In this document: piece after piece, positions 8,381 through 17,518 of the stretch
How the letters are laid out: the number at the start of each line of letters is the position of its first letter
Numbering within the stretch: position 1 is the first letter of the stretch
Source: a bacterium
GTDB taxonomy: Bacteria; Verrucomicrobiota; Verrucomicrobiia; Limisphaerales; UBA11358
Assembly (NCBI GenBank): GCA_021780375.1
Contig: JAJXYT010000044.1
Coordinates: forward strand, 1-40,743
DNA length: 40,743 nt
Direction: 5' to 3'
Position numbers and translations under genes: made by a program
The notes under the pieces: generated by a model
Database searches by the model: none
Told to the model about the DNA's origin: nothing
What the model saw: only the letters and a program-made list of their open reading frames with translations

Positions 8381-8408
8381 ATGATTTACGATTGGCGATT
8401 GACGATTT
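8381..8408. repeat. Four tandem heptamers upstream of rfbA
   Basis: ATGATTT, ACGATTG, GCGATTG and ACGATTT lie head to tail. On the other strand they are variants of AAATCGT, so this is the third array of that family in consecutive spacers of the dTDP-sugar cluster. Confidence 0.55.
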
Positions 8409-8479
8409 GCAACGGTGCGCACGCCAAAGACGGCCCAGAGCGTAGAAATTATCGTGCCAAAAGGAAAGCCGAAGTTCGC

Positions 8480-9001
8480 TTAATCCAGGATCGAAACTCC
8501 GATTGCGCCGGCGGCAAACTGGCAGAGCCGAATCAGAAGCGGAAAGGACGCCGCCGAACAAATGTTTCCAATGAACGAGGCAAACAGGCTTTTAGAGATG
8601 GACGGTGCCGGCAGGACCGATTTGGCGGAAGAAAGAAAGCGACAAATCACGTAAATTAAACCGCCTTCGACCAGCACAATCACTCCTTCCCCGATTGTCA
8701 CACCAAAAGCCGGATCCAGTCCCCATGATAGCCAGAGCACAAACAGAAAAAGCGGAAACGTGAGCAGATGCATTCCCACGAGCCACAGGATCAACAAGGC
8801 CGGCCTGCGCCAACGCCGAAGCAACCAACGAATGCAAACGGCCTCCAACAAGACCGCCAGAACAATGGGGATCACGGCTTCAAACCTCGGCGGCCCTTCA
8901 CCAATCACAATCGGATCGGCCTTCAGAGAAGCCACCGAAAAAAACAACACGGCCAGAAATCCGATGCGATGGGCACCAATGTTTCTCACGAGGCCGGTCA
9001 T
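8480..9001 (-). CDS. Predicted membrane protein of unknown function
   Basis: The only ATG in frame near the N-terminus is at 9001, giving 173 aa; the longer frame to 9085 would need a TTG and adds residues without a signal. Residues 1-30 look like a signal peptide or first helix (RIGFLAVLFFSVASLKADP). Hydrophobic segments follow at about 40-58 (AVIPIVLAVLLEAVCIRWL), 66-90 (LLILWLVGMHLLTFPLFLFVLW) and 100-120 (EGVIVLVEGGLIYVICRF), with a last weaker one. An Arg cluster (RRWRRP) after helix 2 is probably cytoplasmic. No known family recognised. The next gene is divergent. Confidence 0.55.
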   Translation of the reverse strand: MTGLVRNIGAHRIGFLAVLFFSVASLKADPIVIGEGPPRFEAVIPIVLAVLLEAVCIRWLLRRWRRPALLILWLVGMHLLTFPLFLFVLWLSWGLDPAFGVTIGEGVIVLVEGGLIYVICRFLSSAKSVLPAPSISKSLFASFIGNICSAASFPLLIRLCQFAAGAIGVSILD

Positions 9002-9119
9002 CGGCAGCCAGCCTAAACCCCATGCTGTTTTGTGCAAAGAATATCTTCTTAGAAAAGGCTCGCCAAAATTTCCGAAAAGAAGCAAACCTTGAAACCATCG
9101 CTACAAACGCAAGCTGCCC

Positions 9120-10649
9120 GTGAAAAATCATCTGGCAAACTGCTTCTGGAAAGTGGCCGTGCTGCCCACCCTGACTGGCGCCGTTGCCGCGGTGCCGGTG
9201 TCTCATGTGGAAAGCGTCCGGCCGCAACTTGTCGCGGAGGTCAGGCAAAGTTTGCGCGAACAAGGATTCAAGACCGACCTCGCCGACTTTAATTTTTCGA
9301 CCTCGCCCGAATTACGCGCCCGCGAAGCCATCTTGAAGGCAGCCGTACCCGATCGCACTTCCGGGCCCTCTCCTTTCCAGATCAATCTGATGGAACCAGT
9401 CGGCACCAACTTTGCGATTGTCCTCTGGAAGCAAGACTCGCTAAAACTGGAATCCCGATCATGGCCGGCCAGCAAGAATGCAATCTCTTGGGACGTTTTC
9501 CGCCGGATGCTCAACGAAGACCAATGTGCGCTCGACGCCGCCTGCACTGCCGCCATGTCCGGCCCCATCGCGTTCAACCTCAGTGCAAGTGCCGGCAGCG
9601 CCATGCTGCTGCCACACCTCGCCGTTCTGAAAAAGCTCACACAAACTCTCGGCTGCCGCGTCCTGCTCGACCTTCATGATGGCAATCAAGCCGCCGCGTG
9701 GACCAATTTGATGGCAGCGACGTGCCTCGTCACTGCTTGGGAGACTGAGCCAATGGAAATTTCGCACCTCATCCGTTTCACTGACACAAAAGTGGTGTTC
9801 AACACAACGTGGCAGGCGCTTCAAACCAACGGCTGGTCGGATGAACAACTCGCCCGGCTCCAACAAGAGTGGGAATCCGCGAATTTTTTCACCAATCTGC
9901 CGGAGACAATCGCCTTTGAAGGCGCCAGCGCCGTGGCTTTGTGCCAGCAAGGCAAACAGGAAGTCTCGGAATTCAAAATTCCATTTAACGAGTTTTTCAT
10001 CGTTTCTTTGCAGGATCCAAGAGAAATTTGGCTTCAGATGCGAGACGCCTGGTATGCAACCCAAAGCCGCCAGAGTTACGACCAATATCGTCGGTATGGC
10101 ATGTATGATGATGAAACAAACCTGCTGCTGTTTTATCGCAACCGTGAGATCGAAGTTCGCAATGCCATCCAAGCGCGGAGCTGGATGCAAATGCGCGAAC
10201 TTCCCGGCGTTACCAACCAGATTTATTTCCATTCAAAATATGGGTCGCCCCTGCAGGCGATGATGAATATGCATCGAATACAATTGGCTTACCAATTGGA
10301 AGGTATCAGCTTCATGGGTCGGGCCGCCGAAGCCGAAGCCCGGCGCCGAATCCTCATCACCGCCATCGCGCTTCAGCGGTACCGCGAGGAATATGGCTCG
10401 TATCCAGATACGTTGGCAAAACTCGCGCCGGAATTTCTGAAAGCCGTTCCCCCTGATTTCATGGACGGTCATCCCCTGCGCTACCGACTGGCGAATGACG
10501 GGCATTTTTTCCTTTATTCCGTTGGGCTGAATTGCGCGGATGACGGCGGAAAATTTCCCACTCGACCGAAAGGTGTACAAGACTGGCAGGCAGGACCGGG
10601 AAACGCGCACCTGCTGGGCACAGACATCCTTTGGCCATTACCGGATTGA
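9120..10649 (+). CDS. Hypothetical exported protein, 509 aa
   Basis: Starts at GTG 9120, the only good start codon between the upstream in-frame stop (9090) and the conserved body. Residues about 8-28 (CFWKVAVLPTLTGAVAAVPV) form a signal peptide or anchor. The middle is mostly helical with many Trp and Gln, and no catalytic motif was found. The last 110 residues hold RRILITAIALQRYREEYGSYPDTLAKLAPEFL split by short turns, then PPDFMDGHPLRYRL and LYSVGLN. This ending recalls the C-terminal half of pseudopilin-like proteins, where a helix with ALxxYxxxxGxYP is followed by a compact sheet, and I believe it recurs in verrucomicrobial secreted unknowns. Function unknown. Confidence 0.7.
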   Translation: MKNHLANCFWKVAVLPTLTGAVAAVPVSHVESVRPQLVAEVRQSLREQGFKTDLADFNFSTSPELRAREAILKAAVPDRTSGPSPFQINLMEPVGTNFAIVLWKQDSLKLESRSWPASKNAISWDVFRRMLNEDQCALDAACTAAMSGPIAFNLSASAGSAMLLPHLAVLKKLTQTLGCRVLLDLHDGNQAAAWTNLMAATCLVTAWETEPMEISHLIRFTDTKVVFNTTWQALQTNGWSDEQLARLQQEWESANFFTNLPETIAFEGASAVALCQQGKQEVSEFKIPFNEFFIVSLQDPREIWLQMRDAWYATQSRQSYDQYRRYGMYDDETNLLLFYRNREIEVRNAIQARSWMQMRELPGVTNQIYFHSKYGSPLQAMMNMHRIQLAYQLEGISFMGRAAEAEARRRILITAIALQRYREEYGSYPDTLAKLAPEFLKAVPPDFMDGHPLRYRLANDGHFFLYSVGLNCADDGGKFPTRPKGVQDWQAGPGNAHLLGTDILWPLPD

Positions 10650-10686
10650 GGCCACACGCAAAGGACCAAAGGGCCGTAAATGTAAA

Positions 10687-10713
10687 ACGGCACGAAAATG
10701 AATTTCGTGCCGT
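10687..10713 (-). terminator. Intrinsic terminator after clpC
   Basis: An 11-bp perfect stem, ACGGCACGAAA at 10687-10697 against 10703-10713, with a 5-nt loop. Read on the minus strand it is followed by TTTTACA, so it fits termination of the mcsA-mcsB-clpC transcript 25 nt after the clpC stop. It may also stop the convergent upstream gene, but no T-run follows on that strand. Confidence 0.7.
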
Positions 10714-10737
10714 GACAGTTTAGTTGCCAAAATATTT

Positions 10738-13230
10738 CTAACTCGCCACCGCGCCGGTGGCGGCGGCTTTCTGGTTGAACACCAGCTTGTCGTTCGCCGC
10801 CGTGACGAGAATCGGCTCGCCCTCGTGCAGGTTGCCCTTGAGGATTTCCTCGGCCAGCGGGTCTTCAAGAAAACGCTCCACGGACCGGCGCATCGGACGC
10901 GCGCCGTATTGCGGATCGTAACCCTTCTCGACCAGAAAATCCTTGGCCGTGGCGTCGAGTTCCAGCTTGAGGTTCTTGTGGCGCAACCGCGCCAGGACCT
11001 TTTCGACCTCCAAACCAAGGATCTGGATGAGGTCGGGCCTGGTGAACGAGCGGAACACAATCACGTCGTCCAGCCGGTTCAGGAACTCGGGCCGGAAGGT
11101 CTTCTTCGATTCGTCGAGGATTTTCTCGCGCATCTTTTCGTAGCTGCTTTCGTCGGTGATGGGCGAAAAGCCGAGCGTGGATTGCCGGCGGATCAGGTCG
11201 GAGCCGACATTCGAGGTCATCAGCACGATGGTGTTGCGGAAATTCACCACGCGGCCCACGTTGTCGGTCAGTTTCCCTTCTTCGAGAATCTGCAACAACA
11301 TGTTCCACACGTCCGGGTGCGCCTTTTCGATTTCGTCAAACAGCACGACGGAATAGGGGTTGCGCCGCACCTTCTCGGTGAGCTGGCCGCCTTCCTCGTA
11401 CCCGACGTAACCGGGCGGCGATCCGATGAGCCGCGAGACGTTGAATTTTTCCATGTACTCGCTCATGTCAAGGTGCACGAGCGACTTGGCATCGCCAAAC
11501 ATCTCCTCGGCGAGCGTCTTGGCCAAAAGCGTCTTGCCGACGCCGGTCGGGCCGAGCAGCAGGAACGTGCCGATGGGCCGGCGCGGGTCCTTCAAATCCG
11601 CCCGCGACCGGCGCAGCGCCTTGCAAATGGCCGAAACGGCTTCGTGCTGGCCGATGACAATCTTCTCCATCTCCGTCTCGACCGTCAGCAGCCGTTGCAT
11701 CTCGCCCTGTTCCATCCGTTGCAGCGGAATGCCCGTCCATTTCGAGACGACGTGCAAAATGTCCTCTTCGTTCACCACCACGTGCTTTTCCTCGCGCGCG
11801 GCGCGCCAGTCCCGCAAATGGGCCTCCAGTTTTTCCTTGGCCTGCTTTTCCTTGTCACGCATCTGCGCCGCGCCCTCGAAGTCCTGGTTCTTGATGGCGC
11901 GCTCCTTTTTGCCCTTGATGTCTTCAATCTCGGCTTCCATGGCCTTGATTTCCGGCGGGCGCGTCATGGTGCCGATGCGCGCGCGCGAACCGGCTTCGTC
12001 CAGCACGTCAATCGCCTTATCCGGCAGGAACCGGTCAGTAATATAACGGTCGGACAGCTTCACCGAAGCCTCCACCGCCTTGTCCGTAAACTCGGCCTTG
12101 TGGTGCTCCTCGTATTTGTGCCGGAGTCCCATCAAAATCTGGATCGCCTCGTCAGTCGAAGGCGCCTCGACCTTCACGGCCTGAAAGCGGCGTTCGAGGG
12201 CGGCGTCTTTTTCGATGTACTTGCGATATTCGTTCAAGGTGGTCGCGCCGACGCATTGCATCTCGCCGCGGGAAAGCGCCGGCTTGATGATGTTCGAAGC
12301 GTCCATGGTGCCCTCGGCCGAACCGGCGCCGACAATGGTGTGCAGTTCGTCAATGAACAAAATGATATTCTTGGCGCGGCGGATCTCATCCATCACCGCC
12401 TTGATGCGCTCTTCAAACTGGCCGCGATATTTCGTGCCGGCGACCATCAGCGCCAGGTCGAGGGTCACGACGCGCTTGTCGCGCAACAGGTCGGGCACGT
12501 TGCCCTTGGCGATTTCCTGCGCCAGCCCTTCGACGATGGCCGTCTTGCCCACGCCGGCTTCGCCCAGCAACACCGGATTGTTTTTCGTCCGGCGGCAAAG
12601 GATCTGGATGACGCGCTCGATTTCGTCCTTCCGCCCGATCACCGGGTCCATGTCGCCCTTGCGCGCAATTTCCGTGAGGTCGCGTCCAAACGCCTTGAGC
12701 GCGGGCGTCTTGATCTCGCCTTTCTTCTCCGCCGGCGCTTTCTCGCCGGCTTCCGGAATGGACGATTCCTCGCCGGTAAAATTGGGGTCCAACTCCTTCA
12801 AAATTTCCTGCCGCGTCTGCTCGATGTCCACGTCCAGGTTCCGCAAAATGCGGGCGGCCACGCCGTCGCCTTCGCGCAGCAGGCCGAGCAAAATGTGCTC
12901 CGTGCCGATGTAAGTATGATTCAGGTTTTTGGCCTCCCGCTTCGCCAGATCCAGAACCTTCTTCACGCGCGGGGTATAGGGTATGTTGCCGATCATCTTC
13001 TGATCGGGGCCGGTGCCGACCTGTTTCTCGACTTCCATGCGGACGGTTTCGAGGTCGAGACCCATTTTTTGGAGGACATTCACCGCCACCCCCTGTCCGA
13101 GTTTAATCAGGCCGAGCAAAAGATGCTCGGTGCCGAGAAAGTTGTGGTTAAACCGGTCGGCTTCCTTCCGCGCCAGCGCGAGCACCTGTTGGGCGCGCGG
13201 CGTAAAATTACTCATGGCTTCGTCGCTCAT
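10738..13230 (-). CDS. clpC: ATP-dependent Clp protease ATPase subunit ClpC
   Basis: AAA+ unfoldase that feeds proteins to ClpP and helps clear damaged or arginine-phosphorylated proteins. 830 aa in the usual order: two Clp-N repeats (residues 5-145, with [15 protein letters not shown] and [15 protein letters not shown]), first AAA domain with Walker [14 protein letters not shown] near 223 and Walker [10 protein letters not shown], a middle domain with a UVR-like stretch ([19 protein letters not shown]) near 440, second AAA domain with [13 protein letters not shown] near 560 and [12 protein letters not shown], and a D2-small domain. The UVR-type middle domain marks ClpC and not ClpB or ClpA. 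The ATG at 13230 is 15 nt after mcsB; a second ATG at 13215 ([10 protein letters not shown]) is equally possible. Confidence 0.97.
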   Translation of the reverse strand: MSDEAMSNFTPRAQQVLALARKEADRFNHNFLGTEHLLLGLIKLGQGVAVNVLQKMGLDLETVRMEVEKQVGTGPDQKMIGNIPYTPRVKKVLDLAKREAKNLNHTYIGTEHILLGLLREGDGVAARILRNLDVDIEQTRQEILKELDPNFTGEESSIPEAGEKAPAEKKGEIKTPALKAFGRDLTEIARKGDMDPVIGRKDEIERVIQILCRRTKNNPVLLGEAGVGKTAIVEGLAQEIAKGNVPDLLRDKRVVTLDLALMVAGTKYRGQFEERIKAVMDEIRRAKNIILFIDELHTIVGAGSAEGTMDASNIIKPALSRGEMQCVGATTLNEYRKYIEKDAALERRFQAVKVEAPSTDEAIQILMGLRHKYEEHHKAEFTDKAVEASVKLSDRYITDRFLPDKAIDVLDEAGSRARIGTMTRPPEIKAMEAEIEDIKGKKERAIKNQDFEGAAQMRDKEKQAKEKLEAHLRDWRAAREEKHVVVNEEDILHVVSKWTGIPLQRMEQGEMQRLLTVETEMEKIVIGQHEAVSAICKALRRSRADLKDPRRPIGTFLLLGPTGVGKTLLAKTLAEEMFGDAKSLVHLDMSEYMEKFNVSRLIGSPPGYVGYEEGGQLTEKVRRNPYSVVLFDEIEKAHPDVWNMLLQILEEGKLTDNVGRVVNFRNTIVLMTSNVGSDLIRRQSTLGFSPITDESSYEKMREKILDESKKTFRPEFLNRLDDVIVFRSFTRPDLIQILGLEVEKVLARLRHKNLKLELDATAKDFLVEKGYDPQYGARPMRRSVERFLEDPLAEEILKGNLHEGEPILVTAANDKLVFNQKAAATGAVAS

Positions 13231-13245
13231 ACTCGCTCTATTGTG

Positions 13246-14352
13246 CTATGAATTGGCGGGTTTGTCCAATCCCGCCCCGCCTTTTTTCGTATTTGGCCGG
13301 CTGACGTGTTTCAACCGGTCACGCAACATGTCTGCCCGCAGCAAGTCACGTTCCTCCGCCGACAGTTTGTCCGAAAATTGCTTCTGCAAATGGGCCGGTT
13401 GCGTCATGATAAACAGTTCATCCACCGTTGAACGTTCCTCGGCCGGGAACAGCCCCAAATCCACTCCCAGCCGCATCAGCGACAGCAAATTCATGGTTTC
13501 CTTGGACGAAATGCTGTGCGCGTTGGCCAGAATGCCATAGGCGCGGCCAATGTGGTTAAACACCACCTTCGGCTTCTTCTCCAGCAGGATCTGCCGGGCA
13601 TTTTCCTCGTGCTCAATGATTTGGGACAAAACCTTGTCCAGCCGCTCGACAATCGTCGTCTCGGTTTCGCCGAGCGTCATTTGATTGGAAACCTGGAATA
13701 CATTGCCCAGCGCTTCCGTGCCTTCACCGTAAAGCCCGCGCACGGCCAGGCCCAGCTTGTTGACGGATTGAATAATGGGATTGATCTGCTCGGCCAGCAC
13801 CAGTCCGGGCAGATGCAACATCGCGCTGACCCGAACCGCCGTGCCCAGATTGGTCGGACAGGCGGTCAAATAACCGAGGTCGTCGTTGAACGCGTAATCG
13901 AGCTTCTTCTCCAGCTCGGAATCCAGATGATCAATCGCGCCCCACGCCTGCCGCAACTGCAACCCCGGACGCAGCGCCTGCATCCGCAAGTGGTCCTCCT
14001 CGTTGATCATCACACAGAAACTTTCCTCGCGGTTGAAGACCAGGCCGCTGCCGGAACCTTTGGCGGCGTGCTCGCGGCTGATGAGGTGGCGCTCCACCAG
14101 AATCTGTTTGTCGAGCGTGGTGAGGTTCTCCATCACCTCGGAAAAGGCATCCTTCATTTCCGGGAGGCTTTCGACCGCCGGCCGGATCGCCTCGAGCACC
14201 TTCAGCCGCTCGGGCTTTTTGGCCCAGCCCGGAAAGGCCGCGTCGCGCAAATTGCGCGCCAGCCGGACGCGGCTGGACATCACAATCCGGTCGTGCGGAC
14301 CGTGCCGGCGCGCCGTCTCAGCGGGGGAAATGAGAAACTCATCCAGTTTCAT
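13246..14352 (-). CDS. mcsB: Protein-arginine kinase McsB
   Basis: Phosphorylates arginines on proteins, marking them for ClpC-ClpP in Firmicutes. 368 aa, a guanidino phosphotransferase catalytic domain. Visible signatures are VMSSRVRLARNL near residue 25, FNREESFCVMINEEDHLRMQ near 115, and the active-site loop LTACPTNLGTAVRVSAMLHLPGL near 160, whose Cys and Asn-Leu-Gly-Thr are those of McsB and creatine kinases. The lack of an N-terminal phosphagen-kinase domain separates it from creatine and arginine kinases. It starts 1 nt after mcsA ends and stops 15 nt before clpC, so the three form one transcription unit. Confidence 0.95.
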   Translation of the reverse strand: MKLDEFLISPAETARRHGPHDRIVMSSRVRLARNLRDAAFPGWAKKPERLKVLEAIRPAVESLPEMKDAFSEVMENLTTLDKQILVERHLISREHAAKGSGSGLVFNREESFCVMINEEDHLRMQALRPGLQLRQAWGAIDHLDSELEKKLDYAFNDDLGYLTACPTNLGTAVRVSAMLHLPGLVLAEQINPIIQSVNKLGLAVRGLYGEGTEALGNVFQVSNQMTLGETETTIVERLDKVLSQIIEHEENARQILLEKKPKVVFNHIGRAYGILANAHSISSKETMNLLSLMRLGVDLGLFPAEERSTVDELFIMTQPAHLQKQFSDKLSAEERDLLRADMLRDRLKHVSRPNTKKGGAGLDKPANS

Positions 14353-14353
14353 A

Positions 14354-14869
14354 TTACGTCACGCCCAGGCCCGTCCCGCGCGGCGTGATTTGTTTGATCT
14401 CGTCGCGTAATTGGGCGGCTTGTTCAAAATTTTCGTCCTCGACGGCCTTGGCCAGTTTCTTTTGCAGCAATTTGAGGCGGTCGGACTGCTCGCGGTTGGC
14501 GCGCAGCGCCTCCGGCACCTTGCCGGAATGATGGGTGCCCTTGTGCATCGTTTTGAGCAATCCCTCCAAACCCTCGGCAAATGTCTTGTAACACTCCGGA
14601 CAGCCGAGCCGGCCCGATTTTTTGAAATCCGCCTGCGAAAAACCGCAACGCGGGCATTTCGTTTCGACGCCGCCGCCGGACTGCTCGATTTCCTGCGATG
14701 CGCCGAGGCCGAAGAGAACATCCGCGTCCGCCAATGAAAAGGACGTCGGGTCATTGATGCCCTTGGCCTTGGCACAGTCCTCGCACAAATCCAGCTTCTG
14801 CATCTTGTCACCCACGATCTGGGTGAGATGCACGGTGGCCGGCTTTTCCTTGCAGATGGAGCACAACAT
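14354..14869 (-). CDS. mcsA: McsA, zinc-binding activator of McsB
   Basis: A 171-aa activator and adaptor for McsB. Four Cys pairs are visible: MLCSICKEKP (residues 3 and 6), LCEDCAK (near 28-31), CPRCGFSQADF (near 73-76) and LGCPECYKTF (near 94-97), expected to bind two zinc ions. The C-terminal UVR motif is LAKAVEDENFEQAAQLRDEI, matching the UVR-like element in ClpC. Length and layout are those of Firmicutes McsA. No ctsR precedes it: the upstream gene is ilvE after an 80-nt spacer. I see no CtsR box (tandem GGTCAAA) in that spacer, so control must differ from the Bacillus scheme. Confidence 0.94.
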   Translation of the reverse strand: MLCSICKEKPATVHLTQIVGDKMQKLDLCEDCAKAKGINDPTSFSLADADVLFGLGASQEIEQSGGGVETKCPRCGFSQADFKKSGRLGCPECYKTFAEGLEGLLKTMHKGTHHSGKVPEALRANREQSDRLKLLQKKLAKAVEDENFEQAAQLRDEIKQITPRGTGLGVT

Positions 14870-14949
14870 CGTTCCGTCAAATCGTTAAATTGTTAAGCCC
14901 GCAATTCGGCGTTTTTCATGTGATAAAATACACCGGATTTTCATTCACG

Positions 14950-15822
14950 TCACTTGTATATCGGCTCGCCGGAGTTTTTCGTCAAGGCATGGTATTCCGT
15001 GACCAGTTTGCACGTAATCGGCCCCGGTTTGCCGGCGCCAATCACCCGGCCGTCAATCTTCACCACCGGCACGATTTCGGCGCCGGTGCCGGTCAGGAAA
15101 CACTCGTCCGCGTTGAATAAATCGTAACGCGTCAGATTCGGCTCGGACACCGCCAGCCCTTCTTCCTCGGCCAGTTCCATGACCACCCCGCGCGTGATGC
15201 CGTACAGCGCGCCCGCCGAGAGCGGCGGCGTGAGCAGCTCGCCTTTCTTCACGATGAACAGATTGTCCCCCGTGCATTCGGCCACGAAACCTTCCGCGTT
15301 CAGCATCACCGCCTCCTCGCAACCGGCGTGGTTCGCCTCGATCTTGGCGAGAATGTTGTTGAGGTAGTTCAGCGATTTGATGGCCGGGTTCAGCGCGCTG
15401 TGCAGACTGCGCACCGTCGGCACCGTGACGATTTCCATGCCCTTCTGGTACAACGCCGGCGGGTAAAGCTGGATTTTGTCCGCGATGATGATGATCGACG
15501 GTTTCTTGCAGCGGTTCGGACTCAAGCCGAGGGTCCCGATGCCGCGCGTCACCACCAGCCGGATGTAGCCGTCGCGGATTTTATTCATCCGGCAGGCTTC
15601 CACCACCGCGCGCATGATGTGGGCATGCGACATCGGAATGTTCAGCATAATCGCCTTGGCCGAACAGAACAGCCGGTCAATGTGTTCGCGCAATTTGAAC
15701 ACGCGGCCGTGGTAGGCGCGGATGCCCTCGAATACCCCGTCGCCATAAAGCAGGCCGTGATCGAAGACCGAAATCTTCGCCGCGTGTTCGTCGTAGTATT
15801 TGCCGTCAATAAAGACTTTCAT
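14950..15822 (-). CDS. ilvE: Branched-chain amino acid aminotransferase (class IV)
   Basis: A PLP-dependent enzyme moving amino groups between glutamate and the keto acids of Val, Leu and Ile. The ATG at 15822 (MKVFIDGKYYDE) is preferred to a TTG four codons earlier, and GGCGGG stands about 3-8 nt before it. Visible are FDHGLLYGDGVFEGIRAY near residues 20-37, the PLP lysine in AIKSLNYLNNILAKIEA near 150, and the C-terminal GTGAEIVPVVKIDGR that closes the active site. About 290 aa is usual. D-amino-acid aminotransferase and aminodeoxychorismate lyase share the fold, but the FEGIR and NYLNNILA patterns favour IlvE. It lies upstream of mcsA on the same strand and may share its transcript. Confidence 0.9.
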   Translation of the reverse strand: MKVFIDGKYYDEHAAKISVFDHGLLYGDGVFEGIRAYHGRVFKLREHIDRLFCSAKAIMLNIPMSHAHIMRAVVEACRMNKIRDGYIRLVVTRGIGTLGLSPNRCKKPSIIIIADKIQLYPPALYQKGMEIVTVPTVRSLHSALNPAIKSLNYLNNILAKIEANHAGCEEAVMLNAEGFVAECTGDNLFIVKKGELLTPPLSAGALYGITRGVVMELAEEEGLAVSEPNLTRYDLFNADECFLTGTGAEIVPVVKIDGRVIGAGKPGPITCKLVTEYHALTKNSGEPIYK

Positions 15823-15871
15823 GAACCCGCCCAAACTACGGGAAAAGGCCGGGCGGGGAAAGTGAATTTGC

Positions 15872-15899
15872 GTGACAGCGGGAAAACAATGATTATAGT
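15872..15899 (+). promoter_or_regulatory. Sigma-70-like promoter of tRNA-Glu
   Basis: GTGACA (15872-15877, five of six to TTGACA), a 16-nt spacer, then TATAGT (15894-15899). The first tRNA base is at 15912, 13 nt after the -10 box, which suits a short 5' leader. Confidence 0.55.
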
Positions 15900-15911
15900 G
15901 GCGCGCTCGGT

Positions 15912-15986
15912 GACCCTATGGTCTAGCGGTTAGGACACCACCCTTTCACGGTGGTAGCCCGGGTTCGATTCCCGGTAGGGTCGCCA
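15912..15986 (+). tRNA. tRNA-Glu (UUC), CCA encoded
   Basis: A 75-nt cloverleaf. The acceptor stem GACCCTA pairs with TAGGGTC, discriminator G15983, then encoded CCA at 15984-15986. The D-arm includes GGTTAGGA. The anticodon stem CCACC/GGTGG encloses loop CTTTCAC, so the anticodon is TTC (Glu). The T-arm holds GGTTCGATTCC. The last 27 nt also form the left attachment copy of the integrated element, and integration left the tRNA intact. Confidence 0.97.
15960..15986 (+). other. Left attachment site (attL core) in the tRNA 3' end
   Basis: Covers the T-arm, the 3' acceptor strand and the CCA of tRNA-Glu. The identity with 26099-26125 breaks at the next base on each side, so this is the full common core visible. 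tRNA 3' ends are standard targets of tyrosine integrases. Confidence 0.9.
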
Positions 15987-16018
15987 ACGTTTTCAATGGT
16001 TTTGTGATTTTAGTTGAC

Positions 16019-16040
16019 TTTCCTGACAGTTTTCCTGACA
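16019..16040 (+). repeat. Left arm sites, two copies of TTTCCTGACA
   Basis: TTTCCTGACA at 16019-16028 and 16031-16040, spaced 12 nt, between the att core and the integrase ATG. The same word recurs twice near the right end (25960-25980). Placement near both ends fits integrase arm-type or Xis binding sites. Confidence 0.6.
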
Positions 16041-16048
16041 ATCAGGGC

Positions 16049-17311
16049 ATGAAGACACCAAAGCTGCCACATGTGGTAAGGCGGGGGAGCTTGCATGTGA
16101 CCATCTACGAAACCCCGACAAAAGGTTACGAGAACTACACGCTGGTCTATTACCAGGACGATCAACGGAGGCGCGAGACTTCCGGTGACTTCACCGCCGC
16201 CTGCAACCGCGCAGGCGAGGTTCTGGCCGATTTGAAAGAGGGGAAGTCGATCCAAGCCGGTGCCATCAAAATAAGCGAGCGCACAGAGTTTGTCCGGGCC
16301 AGGTCTGCCGCGATAAAAATATCCATCGTCACCAAGTCTCCGCCTCCGCCATTGGATGTCATCGTTCGCCACTACGCTGAAGCGGTAAGACTGCTTGGCA
16401 GTGACCTTGTGATCGAAGCCGCCAGAGAATACGCCAAACGTCACCCGGTCAATACGCCCGCCAAACTGGTTGCCGATGTTGTCGCGGAATTCCTCCAGGA
16501 AAAGGAAAGGCAGGGCCGCAGTGAGCGCCACCGCGAAACGCTCAAGTCGCACTGCAAGCGTTTTGGTGAGAAGGTTTCCATGAACATCGGGAGCGTAACA
16601 ACATCTGACGTGGAAGCGTTTCTTGACGGCTTGAAGGTTGGCGCACGCACACGGGATAATATCGCCAATTCGATTGGCACGCTGTTTGAGTTCGCAAAGC
16701 GCAAGCGATATGTGGCGTCGGATTATGATGAGCACGCCCGCGTCAGCCGACTGGCCAATGGTGAGGACGGCCCGATTGAGATTTTCAGGCCGGACGAAAT
16801 CAGCGCATTGCTGGCAACCGCAGACAAATCGCTTGTGCCGTTCATCGCCATCGGCGGTTTTGCCGGCCTGCGTAGTTCTGAAATCCAGCGACTCGACTGG
16901 CAAGACGTGAAATTCGACAGTGACAATATCATCGTCCAACAGGGCAAGGTGAAAAAGCGCGGCCAGTCCCGGCGCATCGTGCCGATGCTGCCAAATCTCA
17001 AGGCGTGGCTGACGCCGTATGCAAAGCGCACCGGCTCCGTCTGGCCACACAGCAAGCCGTATCTTTACGAATCGCTCGCAGCCCTCACCGTGAAGGCTAA
17101 AGTTCAGTGGAAAGGCAACGCGCTGCGGCACTCATTTGTTAGTTACCGCGTGGCAGGGATCAAGAACATTCCGCAGGTCGCTTTCGAGTGTGGGAATAGT
17201 CCGCAAATGATTGCCTCAAATTATCGGGAGCTTGTCACCGAACAGGACGCCGCGAAGTGGTTCTCCATCATGCCGCCGCGCAAAACTGGCGTGAGAAGGC
17301 TCGCTCTATGA
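16049..17311 (+). CDS. int: Tyrosine recombinase (site-specific integrase)
   Basis: Catalyses integration and excision between tRNA-Glu and the circular element. About 420 aa from the ATG at 16049; a GTG at 16004 would extend it across the arm sites and is less likely. An N-terminal arm-binding part is followed by a SAM-like core-binding domain near 150-235 (AKLVADVVAEFLQEKERQG) and the catalytic domain: Arg in FAGLRSSEIQRLDW near 274, Lys in QGKVKKRGQSRRIVPM, Arg-His in GNALRHSFVSYR near 359, and the nucleophile Tyr in MIASNYRELVTEQDAAKWF near 391. The first His of the usual HxLRH box is Asn here; this form seems common in planctomycete and verrucomicrobial integrases. The gene appears intact. 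Confidence 0.93.
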   Translation: MKTPKLPHVVRRGSLHVTIYETPTKGYENYTLVYYQDDQRRRETSGDFTAACNRAGEVLADLKEGKSIQAGAIKISERTEFVRARSAAIKISIVTKSPPPPLDVIVRHYAEAVRLLGSDLVIEAAREYAKRHPVNTPAKLVADVVAEFLQEKERQGRSERHRETLKSHCKRFGEKVSMNIGSVTTSDVEAFLDGLKVGARTRDNIANSIGTLFEFAKRKRYVASDYDEHARVSRLANGEDGPIEIFRPDEISALLATADKSLVPFIAIGGFAGLRSSEIQRLDWQDVKFDSDNIIVQQGKVKKRGQSRRIVPMLPNLKAWLTPYAKRTGSVWPHSKPYLYESLAALTVKAKVQWKGNALRHSFVSYRVAGIKNIPQVAFECGNSPQMIASNYRELVTEQDAAKWFSIMPPRKTGVRRLAL

Positions 17312-17398
17312 ATCGCTTAAAGATTTAAGCTCCAATTATAGAAATTATAATGGCACAAATGGGTACAGCGTGCAGAACACCAGCAATAATGAGCAGGA

Positions 17399-17419
17399 CT
17401 TCTCGCATTAAACGAGAAG
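17399..17419 (+). terminator. Possible terminator downstream of the integrase
   Basis: A perfect 7-bp stem CTTCTCG/CGAGAAG with a 7-nt loop, 88 nt after the integrase stop. No T-run follows directly, though a CCC-T6-GGG motif lies at about 17451-17462. It could also be a protein-binding site. Confidence 0.3.
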
Positions 17420-17483
17420 CCCAGTCGTTTCCGTGCCTGTTTTCGTGTTGCCCTTTTTTGGGTGGCGTGGTGGAATTTAGTCA

Positions 17484-17505
17484 GTGAGACGGGTAAAAGT
17501 CTCAC
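17484..17505 (+). promoter_or_regulatory. Inverted repeat before the 79-aa ORF
   Basis: GTGAGAC (17484-17490) and GTCTCAC (17499-17505) form a perfect 7-bp stem with an 8-nt loop, 13 nt before the ATG at 17519. Position suits an operator or a translation-blocking hairpin. Confidence 0.35.
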
Positions 17506-17518
17506 ATAACAAATCAAA

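Noticed and set aside
10825..13251. An 808-codon open frame opposite clpC
   Set aside because: The reverse strand encodes a complete ClpC with all motifs; the frame is a codon-bias shadow.
14870..14949. CtsR operator upstream of mcsA
   Set aside because: No tandem GGTCAAA-like heptamers are present.
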